NCBI RefSeq assembly: GCF_900104385.1
Contig: NZ_FNJA01000003.1
Span: 186,001-250,000 of the forward strand
DNA from: Rhodoferax sp. OV413
Lineage (GTDB): Bacteria > Pseudomonadota > Gammaproteobacteria > Burkholderiales > Burkholderiaceae_C
DNA length: 64,000 nucleotides
Direction: 5' to 3'
Made by a program: the position numbers and the translations under genes
Shown here: piece after piece, positions 52,592 through 60,150 of the stretch
How positions within the stretch are numbered: position 1 is the stretch's first letter
How the letters are laid out: the number at the start of each line of letters is the position of its first letter
The notes under the pieces: generated by a model
Told to the model about the DNA's origin: nothing
Databases searched by the model: none
Seen by the model: only the letters and a program-made list of their open reading frames with translations

Positions 52592-52652
52592 CAAATATTT
52601 AAGTAAAAAGTGCCGATAGCGCAGGTAGTACGTGCGCTAGGCGCTACGTTTA
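52592..52652 (+). repeat. Dispersed hairpin repeat, copy R11
   Basis: AAATATTTAAGTAAAAAGTG, then CCGATAGCGCAGGTAGTACGTGCGCTAGGCGCTACG. It holds the TAG stop of alaA (minus strand) and lies 3 bp upstream of the hom start codon, so it also forms part of the hom leader. Confidence 0.85.
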
Positions 52653-53860
52653 CGATAGCTTTCAAGAAATTTGGCAACGCGGCCAATCGCTTCGCGCAGG
52701 TCGTCTTCGTGGGGCAGGAAGACGATGCGGAAGTGGTCCGGTTGCTGCCAGTTGAAACCGGTGCCCTGCACCAGCATGACGCGGGTTTCGCGCAGCAGTT
52801 CCAGGAAGAATTGGCGGTCGTCGGCGATCGGGTAGACCACCGGGTCGAGCCGGGGAAACATGTACAGCGCCGCTTGTGGCTTGACGCAGGTAACGCCCGG
52901 AATGGCGGTGATCAACTCGTACGCCAGGTCGCGCTGGCGGCGCAGGCGGCCGCCTTCGCAGACCAGATCGTTGATGCTCTGGTAGCCGCCCAGGGCGGTC
53001 TGGATGGCCCACTGGCCGGGCACGTTGGAACACAGCTTCATGTTAGAGAGCATGTTCAGGCCCTCGATGTAGTCGGTGGCCACCTTTTTGTTGCCCGACA
53101 CCACCATCCAGCCCGCGCGGTAGCCGCAGGAGCGGTAGCTTTTGGACAACGAATTGAAGGTCAGCGTCAGCACGTCGGTCGACAGGCTGCCCATCGCGGT
53201 GTGCTTGACGCCGTCGTACAGCACCTTGTCGTAGACCTCGTCGGCCAGGATCACCAGGCCATGCTCGCGGGCGATGGCGACGATCTCCAGCAGCAGCGCG
53301 TCGGTATACACCACGCCCGTGGGGTTGTTCGGGTTGATCACCACGATGCCCTTGGTGCGCGGCGTGATCTTGGCGCGGATGTCGTCCAGATTGGGCATCC
53401 AGTTGTTGGCCTCGTCGCACAGGTAGTGCACCGGCGTGCCGCCGGACAGGCTGGTTGCCGCCGTCCACAGCGGATAGTCGGGCATAGGCAGCAGCAACTC
53501 GTCGCCGTTGTCCAGCAAGGTGTTGGTCGCCATGGTGATGAGTTCACTGGCGCCGTTGCCCAGGTAGATGTCGTCCAGCGTCACGCCCGCAATGCCTTGC
53601 TGCTGGGTGTAGTGCATGACCGCCTTGCGCGCGCCAAAAATGCCCTTGCTGTCCGAATAACCTGCCGAATTGGGCAGGTTGCGAATCATGTCCTGCTGGA
53701 TTTCTTCCGGCGCGTCAAAACCAAAAACCGCCAGATTGCCAATATTGAGCTTGATGATCTTTTGGCCTTCGTCCTCCATCTGGCGCGCAGCGTCCATGAT
53801 CGGCCCGCGAATGTCGTACAGCACATTGGCCAGTTTGCTGGATTTTTGGATGGTCTTCAT
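52637..53860 (-). CDS. alaA: Glutamate-pyruvate/valine-pyruvate type aminotransferase
   Basis: A 407-residue fold-type I PLP aminotransferase of the AlaA group (alanine synthesis from pyruvate and glutamate). Marks are RGPIMDAARQMEDEG, KLNIGNLAVFGFDAPEEI, VVINPNNPTGVVY, VILADEVYDKVLYDG, and the PLP lysine Lys240 (LSKSYRSCGYRAGWMV). Length and N-terminus match E. coli AlaA. It is followed by hom and thrC, a conserved order in Burkholderiales. The last codons KRSA and the stop lie in R11. Confidence 0.94.
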   Translation of the reverse strand: MKTIQKSSKLANVLYDIRGPIMDAARQMEDEGQKIIKLNIGNLAVFGFDAPEEIQQDMIRNLPNSAGYSDSKGIFGARKAVMHYTQQQGIAGVTLDDIYLGNGASELITMATNTLLDNGDELLLPMPDYPLWTAATSLSGGTPVHYLCDEANNWMPNLDDIRAKITPRTKGIVVINPNNPTGVVYTDALLLEIVAIAREHGLVILADEVYDKVLYDGVKHTAMGSLSTDVLTLTFNSLSKSYRSCGYRAGWMVVSGNKKVATDYIEGLNMLSNMKLCSNVPGQWAIQTALGGYQSINDLVCEGGRLRRQRDLAYELITAIPGVTCVKPQAALYMFPRLDPVVYPIADDRQFFLELLRETRVMLVQGTGFNWQQPDHFRIVFLPHEDDLREAIGRVAKFLESYRKRSA

Positions 53861-53932
53861 GGTGGCCTAAGGGCGCTAAATGGGCTGGTATGCGGTTCGC
53901 CTGCTCCCGGGCGGCCCGCAAGGATGGAAACC

Positions 53933-53938
53933 TATAAT
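53933..53938 (+). promoter_or_regulatory. Putative -10 element for the Mth938-like gene
   Basis: A perfect TATAAT (in AACCTATAATTGG) lies about 60 bp before the ATG at 54000. No good -35 was found 16-18 bp upstream, so this is only a candidate. Confidence 0.4.
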
Positions 53939-53999
53939 TGGACCACATTTGCCGCCCCGTTCCAGGGCCTGGCCACATCCACCCCGGGCACACCACTCC

Positions 54000-54377
54000 A
54001 TGAAACTGCAACCCGATAAATTCGACGTCCAATCCATCACCGGCTACGGGCCGGGCTGGGTTGGCATCAATACCGAAAAAGTAGTCAACAGCGTGGTCGT
54101 GGGTTCGCGCGGCGAGCGGCTGGACTGGAACTGCAGCCGCTTCGAAGACCTGACCGCCGAGCATTTCGCCCAGCTGGCGGCGCTGGCTCCCGAGCTGGTC
54201 ATTTTCGGCAGTGGCCAGCGCATCCGCTTCCCGCAGCCGGTATGGCTTAAACCCATGATGGCGCAGCGCGTAGGCGTGGAAACCATGGACACCCAGGCCG
54301 CCTGCCGCACCTACAACATCCTCGCCCAGGAGGGCCGCCACGTGGTGGCCGCACTGCTGCTGGAGCCCGCAGCCTGA
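54000..54377 (+). CDS. Mth938-like domain protein (DUF498 family)
   Basis: A 125-residue protein of the Mth938/NDUFAF3-like fold. Family marks are ITGYGPGWVGINTEKVVNSVVV, ELVIFGSGQRIRFPQP, VGVETMDTQAACRTYNILAQEGRHVVAALL. ATG 54000 (MKLQPDKFDVQSI) matches the family start; the frame to 53880 is upstream leader. Its role in bacteria is not established; eukaryotic relatives assist complex I assembly. It is divergent from alaA. Confidence 0.88.
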   Translation: MKLQPDKFDVQSITGYGPGWVGINTEKVVNSVVVGSRGERLDWNCSRFEDLTAEHFAQLAALAPELVIFGSGQRIRFPQPVWLKPMMAQRVGVETMDTQAACRTYNILAQEGRHVVAALLLEPAA

Positions 54378-54449
54378 GCTCCTGGGTTTTCAGAGTAAAA
54401 TCGAGGGTTGCAGTTAGAAGCAGCCAGTGGTCCAGCCACAGTGAGTTGG

Positions 54450-54467
54450 ACAGTAATTGGTTACTGT
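54450..54467. promoter_or_regulatory. Inverted repeat in the peroxiredoxin leader
   Basis: ACAGTAA-TTGG-TTACTGT, perfect 7-bp arms with a 4-base loop, about 74 bp before the bcp start. It is a candidate operator or mRNA hairpin; no regulator can be named. Confidence 0.35.
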
Positions 54468-54540
54468 GCGCGCATCGCCTCCACCAAGCCACTTCCTACT
54501 TTCGACGACCACACCCCAGTCACAAGAGACCCCAAGCACT

Positions 54541-55017
54541 ATGGCGATCGTTGTCAATAAACTTATCCCCGAATTTGAAGCCAACGCCACAGGTGGCGTC
54601 AAGGTCTCCAACACCACCCACCTCGGCAAAGTGGTGATTTTGTACTTTTACCCCAAAGACAATACCCCTGGTTGCACCACCGAAGCCATGCAGTTTCGTG
54701 ACAAGCACAAGGAATTTGTCAAAGCCGGTGCCACGGTCTTTGGTGTGTCCCGCGACAACATGAAGTCGCACGATGAATTCAAAACCAAGCTCGAACTGCC
54801 GTTTGAATTGATCGCGGATACCGAAGAAAAGATGTGCCACATGTTCGGCGTGGTCAAGAACAAGATCATGTACGGCAAGAAGGTCAAGGGCATCGAGCGC
54901 AGCACCTTCCTGATCGGCGCCGACGGCGTGCTGAAGAACGAATGGCGCGGCCTGAAGGTACCCGGCCATGTGGACGACGTGCTGCAAGCCGTCAAAGACC
55001 TCAAAAAAGCGGTTTAA
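54541..55017 (+). CDS. bcp: Thioredoxin-dependent peroxiredoxin (BCP/PrxQ family)
   Basis: A 158-residue peroxiredoxin. The active site is FYPKDNTPGCTTEAMQFRD with peroxidatic Cys45. The residue five positions on, Cys in classical E. coli BCP, is Met here. The only other cysteine is Cys99 (EKMCHMFG), so resolution must use Cys99 or an external thiol. ATG 54541 fits the family start; the longer frame from 54457 does not. It reduces hydroperoxides in the cytoplasm. It is followed by a terminator at 55095. Confidence 0.93.
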   Translation: MAIVVNKLIPEFEANATGGVKVSNTTHLGKVVILYFYPKDNTPGCTTEAMQFRDKHKEFVKAGATVFGVSRDNMKSHDEFKTKLELPFELIADTEEKMCHMFGVVKNKIMYGKKVKGIERSTFLIGADGVLKNEWRGLKVPGHVDDVLQAVKDLKKAV

Positions 55018-55094
55018 CCGCCGCCCAGTCACCGCCACAGGGCTCATGCATAATGATCCCATGCTGTTGGTAAACATGACTGCGCTCCCCCCTC

Positions 55095-55124
55095 AAAAGC
55101 CGCCCGGCCTCCTGGCGGCTTTTT
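55095..55124 (+). terminator. Rho-independent terminator after bcp
   Basis: AAAAGCCGCC and GGCGGCTTTTT form a 10-bp stem with a 9-base loop followed by T residues; it lies between bcp and the PhoH gene. Confidence 0.85.
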
Positions 55125-55161
55125 CGCTTTTTGATTTCCTTTTTTAGCGAGCCCACGACCT

Positions 55162-56874
55162 ATGCCATTGCCTCCCGCCCCCACCAAGCGCGCTGCCACC
55201 TTGGCCCGCGAAGCCTATGACGTGGTCGCCAAGCCCGTCAAAAAAACGGGGACCAGCCGGGCACCTAAAGCCTCCGCCAACGCGGCAGAGCTGCAAGAGA
55301 AGCCACAAGCCCGTAACCTCCCCGACGCCCCGGTAGACCTGCGCCGCGACAAGCCTGCCCAGCCGCCGTTGGAATCGCCTAAATCCACGCCCGCTGGCGA
55401 CAAGCCCTCCGAAGCGCCCGCCCGCAACCGCGGCGTGGCCCTGCTGCAAGAGCCCGCGGCCAAGCGCAAAGCCCCCAAGAACACCGGCCCGGCCAAGCTG
55501 TTCGTGCTGGACACCAACGTGCTGATGCACGACCCGATGTGCCTGTTCCGCTTCGAAGAGCACGACATCTTCCTGCCGATGATCGTGCTCGAAGAGCTGG
55601 ACAGCAACAAGAAGGGCATGACCGAAGTCGCTCGCAATGCGCGCCAGACCAGCCGCTCGCTGGATGCGCTGGCCGGCAGCAATGGCGCCGACATCGGCAT
55701 CGGCCTGAAGCTGGACGCTACCGGCCACCCGGAAGCCGGCGGCAAGCTGTTCTTCCAGACCCAGACCCTGGACTACACCCTGCCCACCAGCCTGCCACAA
55801 GGCAAGGCCGACAACCAGATCCTCGGCGTGGTCGAGGCGTTGCGCCCGTTGCACCCCGGCCGTGAAGTGGTACTGGTGTCCAAAGACATCAATATGCGGG
55901 TCAAGGCCCGGGCCCTGGGCCTGGCCGCCGAGGACTACCAGAACGACAAGGCGCTGGAAGACGGCGAGTTCCTGTACTCGGGCGCGCTGGCGCTGCCCCC
56001 CGACTTCTGGACCAAGCACGGCAAGACCGTGGAAAGCTGGCAGCAAGGCCTGTACACCTTCTACCGCATCTCCGGCCCTATCGTGCCCGAGATGATGGTC
56101 AACCAGTTCGTCTACTTCGAAGCCCCGGGCGAGCCCAGCCTGTATGCGCGGGTGACCGAAATCCGCGCCAAAACCGCGGTGCTGAAGACGCTGAAGGACT
56201 ACAACCACCTCAAGCACGCGGTCTGGGGCGTGACCACGCGCAACCGCGAGCAGAACTTCGCCATGAACCTGCTGCTCGACCCGGAAGTCGACTTCGTCAC
56301 CCTGACCGGCAATGCCGGCACCGGCAAGACCCTGATGGCCTTGGCCGCCGGCCTGACCCAGGTGCTGGACGAACGCCGCTACACCGAGATCATCATGACG
56401 CGGGCCACGGTCAGCGTCGGTGAAGACATCGGCTTCCTGCCCGGCACCGAGGAAGAAAAAATGGGCCCCTGGATGGGCGCACTGGATGACAACCTGGAAG
56501 TGCTGGCCAAAACCGAGACCAGCGCAGGCGAATGGGGCCGCTCGGCGACCAACGAGCTGATCCGTTCGCGCATCAAGATCAAGAGCATGAACTTCATGCG
56601 CGGCCGCACCTTCTTGAACAAGTACGTGATCATCGACGAGGCGCAAAACCTGACGCCCAAGCAGATGAAGACGCTGATCACCCGCGCCGGCCCCGGCACC
56701 AAGATCATCTGCATGGGCAACCTGCAGCAGATCGACACGCCGTACCTGACCGAAGGCTCATCCGGCCTGACGTTCGCGGTGGACAAGTTCAAAGGCTGGC
56801 CGCACAGCGGACACATCATGCTGGCGCGCGGCGAGCGTTCGCGCCTGGCCGACTTCGCAAGCGAAGTCTTATAA
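55162..56874 (+). CDS. PIN-PhoH fusion ATPase (PhoH2-type)
   Basis: A 570-residue protein. An N-terminal basic/Pro-rich linker (about 1-105) leads to a PIN ribonuclease-like domain (KLFVLDTNVLMHDP, Asp117; later VSKDINMRVKA). A PhoH ATPase domain follows with Walker A GNAGTGKT (383-390), VIIDEAQNLTP and late RGERSRLADFA. This is the PhoH2 architecture: an ATP-dependent RNA helicase/nuclease by family knowledge. The long disordered N-terminus is unusual compared with shorter PhoH2 proteins. A GAG-containing site precedes ATG 55162. No antitoxin-like small gene is visible upstream. Confidence 0.9.
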   Translation: MPLPPAPTKRAATLAREAYDVVAKPVKKTGTSRAPKASANAAELQEKPQARNLPDAPVDLRRDKPAQPPLESPKSTPAGDKPSEAPARNRGVALLQEPAAKRKAPKNTGPAKLFVLDTNVLMHDPMCLFRFEEHDIFLPMIVLEELDSNKKGMTEVARNARQTSRSLDALAGSNGADIGIGLKLDATGHPEAGGKLFFQTQTLDYTLPTSLPQGKADNQILGVVEALRPLHPGREVVLVSKDINMRVKARALGLAAEDYQNDKALEDGEFLYSGALALPPDFWTKHGKTVESWQQGLYTFYRISGPIVPEMMVNQFVYFEAPGEPSLYARVTEIRAKTAVLKTLKDYNHLKHAVWGVTTRNREQNFAMNLLLDPEVDFVTLTGNAGTGKTLMALAAGLTQVLDERRYTEIIMTRATVSVGEDIGFLPGTEEEKMGPWMGALDDNLEVLAKTETSAGEWGRSATNELIRSRIKIKSMNFMRGRTFLNKYVIIDEAQNLTPKQMKTLITRAGPGTKIICMGNLQQIDTPYLTEGSSGLTFAVDKFKGWPHSGHIMLARGERSRLADFASEVL

Positions 56875-56892
56875 ATTTACCGAGTAACCAAC

Positions 56893-57195
56893 ATGATTCT
56901 GGAAATTGCCGATATCCGTATCCGCCCCGGCGAACAGGCCGCCTTCGACGAGGCCATCACGCGTGGCCTGCAGACCGTCATCAGCAAGAACGCTGAATGC
57001 AAGGGCTACAAGGTCAACAAGGGCATCGAGAGCCCCGAGCGCTATGTGCTGCAGATTTTCTGGACTTCGGTAGAAGCCCACAACGTCGGCTTCCGCGAAA
57101 GCCCGGCATTTGCCGAATGGCGCGCCATCGTCGGGCCGTTCTTTGCCAGCCCGCCGGTGGTGGAGCACTTCGACTTGGTGACCAAGTCGGACTAA
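56893..57195 (+). CDS. Antibiotic biosynthesis monooxygenase (ABM)-domain protein
   Basis: A 100-residue dimeric ferredoxin-like protein of the ABM superfamily (MILEIADIRIRPGEQAAFDEAI, ESPERYVLQIFWTSVEAHNVGFRESPAFAEW, PPVVEHFDLV). Members include heme-degrading and quinol monooxygenases as well as uncharacterised proteins; the catalytic residues of the former are not evident. It follows the PhoH gene by 18 bp in the same direction and ends at a strong terminator. Confidence 0.85.
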   Translation: MILEIADIRIRPGEQAAFDEAITRGLQTVISKNAECKGYKVNKGIESPERYVLQIFWTSVEAHNVGFRESPAFAEWRAIVGPFFASPPVVEHFDLVTKSD

Positions 57196-57207
57196 GACCG
57201 CAGACGT

Positions 57208-57248
57208 AAAAAAGCCCTTGGAACCTGATGGTTCCAAGGGCTTTTTTT
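57208..57248. terminator. Bidirectional terminator between convergent genes
   Basis: AAAAAAGCCCTTGGAACC-TGAT-GGTTCCAAGGGCTTTTTTT is an 18-bp perfect stem including the A and T runs, lying between the ABM gene and the convergent OmpA-like gene. Confidence 0.95.
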
Positions 57249-57259
57249 ATGGGAAAGAT

Positions 57260-57910
57260 TTACTGCTGCGCGCGTTCGGCCAGGTAGATTTCTACGCGGC
57301 GATTGCGGGCCCGGCCGGCATCGCTGCTGTTGTCGGCAATGGGCTCGTACTCGCCACGGCCGGCCACCGCCACACGGCGCGAATCCACACCGCGTGCGCT
57401 CAGGTAATCACGCGCGCTCTCGGCACGGCGCAAGGACAGCGGGTTGTTGATGGCGTCGGAGCCGGTGTTATCGGTGTGGCCAATGATGCGCACCTCGGTG
57501 TTCGGCTGGTTCTGCAGGCCGCTGGCAAACTGGTCGAGGATGGGGCGCAGGTTCGGCTTGATGTCGGCACGGCCGGTGTCAAAGGAAATATCGCTGGGGA
57601 TGTTCAGCTTGAGCTGGTTGTCCGCGGTTTGCGTTACCGCCACGCCGGTACCGGCGGTAGCCTGCTCCATCGCAGCCTTCTTGTCCTGCATGTGCTTGGA
57701 CCACACATAGCCGCCGAGCGCGCCGACTGCGCCGCCGACGGCGGCGCCGGTTTTATTGCCGCCGATCAAGGCTCCGGCGACGGCACCGATACCGGCACCA
57801 ATGCCCGTGCCCTTTTGCGTTTCGCTCATATTGGCGCAGCCACCCAAAGCCAGTGCAGCCACGGTGCAGGCGATGACAGAAATACGGAGGGATTTTGATG
57901 TGTAGGCCAT
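57260..57910 (-). CDS. OmpA-family lipoprotein with glycine-zipper domain
   Basis: A 216-residue outer-membrane lipoprotein. Signal and lipobox: LGGC (Cys25). Residues about 33-72 are a glycine-zipper (GIGAGIGAVAGALIGG, then GAAVGGAVGALGGYVW). The C-terminal OmpA/MotB domain contains ISFDTGRADIKP, GHTDNTGSDAINNPLSLRRAESAR and GRARNRRVEIYL, which bind peptidoglycan. ATG 57910 was preferred because GGA lies 5-6 bases upstream; ATG 57919 is also in frame. It resembles YiaD-type proteins that tether the outer membrane to the wall. Confidence 0.92.
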   Translation of the reverse strand: MAYTSKSLRISVIACTVAALALGGCANMSETQKGTGIGAGIGAVAGALIGGNKTGAAVGGAVGALGGYVWSKHMQDKKAAMEQATAGTGVAVTQTADNQLKLNIPSDISFDTGRADIKPNLRPILDQFASGLQNQPNTEVRIIGHTDNTGSDAINNPLSLRRAESARDYLSARGVDSRRVAVAGRGEYEPIADNSSDAGRARNRRVEIYLAERAQQ

Positions 57911-58021
57911 GGTGTCCATTCTTTTTCAGTAGTACAACAACGTAAGAATCAGCTGCCTGTTGACAGCGCCCCTTGGTTATACGCCAGAAAAATTGCTACC
58001 GGATGTGAACGGGATATTTGC

Positions 58022-58888
58022 CTACACAGCGCTGCGGTGGCGGCTGACGCAGGTATCCAGCACCTCCTCGCCAGGCCGTTGCCACCAGTCCAGCTCCGAA
58101 AAAATTTCGACCTCGCTATAGCCTTGGTAGCCGGCCTCCTCCACCCAACCGCGGATCTTCTTCAGCTCGACCACGCCATCGCCCATCATGCCGCGGTCGT
58201 TCAGCAAATCGCGGGTCGGCAGCAGCCAGTCGCACACGTGGTAGGCCAGCAGGCGTGCGGCGCCAGCGCGGGCAATCTGCTGCTGCAGCTTCGGGTCCCA
58301 CCACACGTGGTAAATGTCCAGCGCCACGCCGAGCGCGCCGGAGTGCTGCGGGTCCAGCGCATCACAGATATCCAGCGCATGTTCCAAGGTGTTGACGCAG
58401 GCACGCTCCGCCGCCTGCATAGGGTGCAGCGGCTCTATGGCCAAGGGCATGCCGACCTGGCGCGCGTATTCCAGCGCGGCGGCGATGCCGTCAAACACCT
58501 CGTTGCGGGCGCGGCCTATGTCGGTATAGGCCGGCTTGCCAGTCAGCGCGCCGGGCAGGCTGCCGACCACCAGCACCACGCAGGGTGCGCCCAGGGTCTT
58601 GGCCTCGTCAATTGCCTTGCGGTTGTCCAGCAGCGCGGCCTGGTGGCCGGCTGCGTCGGCGGCCGGAAAGAAGCCGCCGCGGCAATAGCCCGAGAGAGCT
58701 ATGCCGGTGTCGCGCAGCTGCCGCGCCACCTTGTCCAGCCCGACAGCAGCCACCTGGTCGCGCCAGGGGCTGATGGCGCGGATGTCGCGCCGCGCGCATT
58801 CTTCGATGATGCGGTCCAGCGGCCACTGCTTTCGCACCGTGGCGGTGTTGAGGGACAGCCAGCGGTGGTCTTGGGAGAAATCGCGCAT
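58022..58888 (-). CDS. Sugar phosphate isomerase/epimerase-family TIM-barrel protein
   Basis: A 288-residue xylose-isomerase-like TIM-barrel protein. Metal-ligand type segments are LAIEPLHPM (Glu), VALDIYHVWWDP (Asp, His), LLAYHVCDWL (His, Asp) and YSEVEIFS (Glu). Related proteins act as isomerases, epimerases or 3-keto-glycoside lyases. It is the last gene of a leftward operon, 3 bp after a DUF993 gene, so it probably handles a sugar-derived intermediate. Confidence 0.82.
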   Translation of the reverse strand: MRDFSQDHRWLSLNTATVRKQWPLDRIIEECARRDIRAISPWRDQVAAVGLDKVARQLRDTGIALSGYCRGGFFPAADAAGHQAALLDNRKAIDEAKTLGAPCVVLVVGSLPGALTGKPAYTDIGRARNEVFDGIAAALEYARQVGMPLAIEPLHPMQAAERACVNTLEHALDICDALDPQHSGALGVALDIYHVWWDPKLQQQIARAGAARLLAYHVCDWLLPTRDLLNDRGMMGDGVVELKKIRGWVEEAGYQGYSEVEIFSELDWWQRPGEEVLDTCVSRHRSAV

Positions 58889-58891
58889 GGC

Positions 58892-60073
58892 TTATTCGAT
58901 TCCGTGCAGTGCCAGCAGGGTACGCATGCGGTGTACCGCCAGGTCCGGTTGCTCCAGCAGGTTGGCCGCATCGGCCAGCCGGAACAGCTCGGCGAAATGC
59001 GCCAGCGAGCGCGTGCTCTGCTGGCCGCCGACCATGGTGAAGTGGCTCTGGTGCCCGTTCAGCCAGGCCATGAAAACCACGCCGGTCTTGTAGTAGCGCG
59101 TGGGTGCGGCAAAGATGTGGCGCGACAGCGGCACCGTCGGGCCGAGGATGGCGTGGAACTGCGCGCTGTCGCCCTGCGCAAGGGCGCTGAGTGCGGCGCT
59201 GGCGGCGGGCGCAATCGCGTCGAAGATGCCCAGCAGCGCGTCGCTCTGGCCATGCGTCACCTCGCTGCCGAAACCGTCACCGGCGATCAGCTCAGCGTAG
59301 TTGAAATCATCACCGGTGTACATGCGGACGCCAGCGGGCAGGCGCCGGCGCATGGCGATTTCCTTGTCCTTGTCGAGCAGCGAAATCTTGATCCCGTCGA
59401 CCTTGTCCGGGTGCGCGGCGATCACGGCCAGCGCCGTATCCATGGCCACATCCACATCCAGCGAACCCCAGTAGCCTTTGAGCGCCGGGTCGAACATATC
59501 GCCCAGCCAGTGCAGCACCACCGGCTGCCGGGCCTGGCGCAGGATGCGGTCGTAGACGCGCTCGTAGTCGGCCGGGCTTTGCGCCACGCGGGCCAGCGCG
59601 CGGCTGGCCATGACGATCAGCTTGCCGCCAAGCTTTTCGATGGCTGCCATCTGTTCTTCGTAGGCGGCGATCACCTGGTCGACGCTGCGCACATCCTCCA
59701 GCACCAGGTGGTCGGTGCCGCAGCCGGATGCCACCAGCGCGCCGGGCACGTCCTTGGCGGCGTCCAGCGAGCGGCGGATCAGCTCCAGCGAGGTCGGCCA
59801 GTCCAGGCCCATGCCGCGCTGCGCCGTGTCCATGGCCTCGGCCACGCCCAGGCCTAGGGACCAGAGGCGCTGGCGGTAGGCGATGGTCGCGTCCCAGTCC
59901 ACCGCGCACTGCAGCCAGGGGTCGATGGCGGCGCGCGGGTCGGCCACCACATGGGCGGCGGAATAGGCGATGCGGTTGAACGGCACGCGGGTGCCAGACG
60001 CCAGTGGCGCCGTGCCATGCAAGGTATAGGACTGCAGCGCCCCGGCGGCGGGCAGCAAAAGGGTATGGGCCAT
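58892..60073 (-). CDS. DUF993 family (dihydrodipicolinate synthase-like) protein
   Basis: A 393-residue protein of the DUF993 family, which has a DHDPS/N-acetylneuraminate lyase-like TIM-barrel. Visible: FNRIAYSAAHVVADP at the N-terminus, KLIVMASRALAR, VVLHWLGDMFDPALKGYWG, and GIKISLLDKDKEIAMRRRLP, where Lys of KIS is the likely Schiff-base lysine by analogy. ATG 60073 has GGTGAG six bases upstream; ATG 60079 is also in frame. It probably performs an aldolase-type cleavage in sugar catabolism. It lies between the Gfo/Idh/MocA and isomerase genes. Confidence 0.85.
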   Translation of the reverse strand: MAHTLLLPAAGALQSYTLHGTAPLASGTRVPFNRIAYSAAHVVADPRAAIDPWLQCAVDWDATIAYRQRLWSLGLGVAEAMDTAQRGMGLDWPTSLELIRRSLDAAKDVPGALVASGCGTDHLVLEDVRSVDQVIAAYEEQMAAIEKLGGKLIVMASRALARVAQSPADYERVYDRILRQARQPVVLHWLGDMFDPALKGYWGSLDVDVAMDTALAVIAAHPDKVDGIKISLLDKDKEIAMRRRLPAGVRMYTGDDFNYAELIAGDGFGSEVTHGQSDALLGIFDAIAPAASAALSALAQGDSAQFHAILGPTVPLSRHIFAAPTRYYKTGVVFMAWLNGHQSHFTMVGGQQSTRSLAHFAELFRLADAANLLEQPDLAVHRMRTLLALHGIE

Positions 60074-60095
60074 GGTCATCTCACCACTTTTAAAG

Positions 60096-60150
60096 AAAAT
60101 CGGGCTCTAGCGCAGGTACTACCTGCGCCAGCAGCTATCAAATGTGTAGT
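60096..60150 (-). repeat. Dispersed hairpin repeat, copy R12
   Basis: On the minus strand: CACATTTGATAGCTGCTGGCGCAGGTAGTACCTGCGCTAGAGCCCG. GGCGCAGG and CCTGCGCTAG form the hairpin. It contains the TAG stop of the Gfo/Idh/MocA gene and lies inside the operon. Confidence 0.88.

Noticed and set aside
51111-52619. 502-codon plus-strand frame
   Set aside because: Antisense to hom, whose Rossmann and ACT domains are clear.
57911-58021. GCTGCCTGTTGACAGCGCC considered as another repeat copy
   Set aside because: Lacks the paired GCGC arms and the GCC tail.
525-60150. Repeated hairpins considered as a CRISPR array or IS ends
   Set aside because: Copies are kilobases apart, vary in sequence and orientation, have no spacers, transposase or target duplications.
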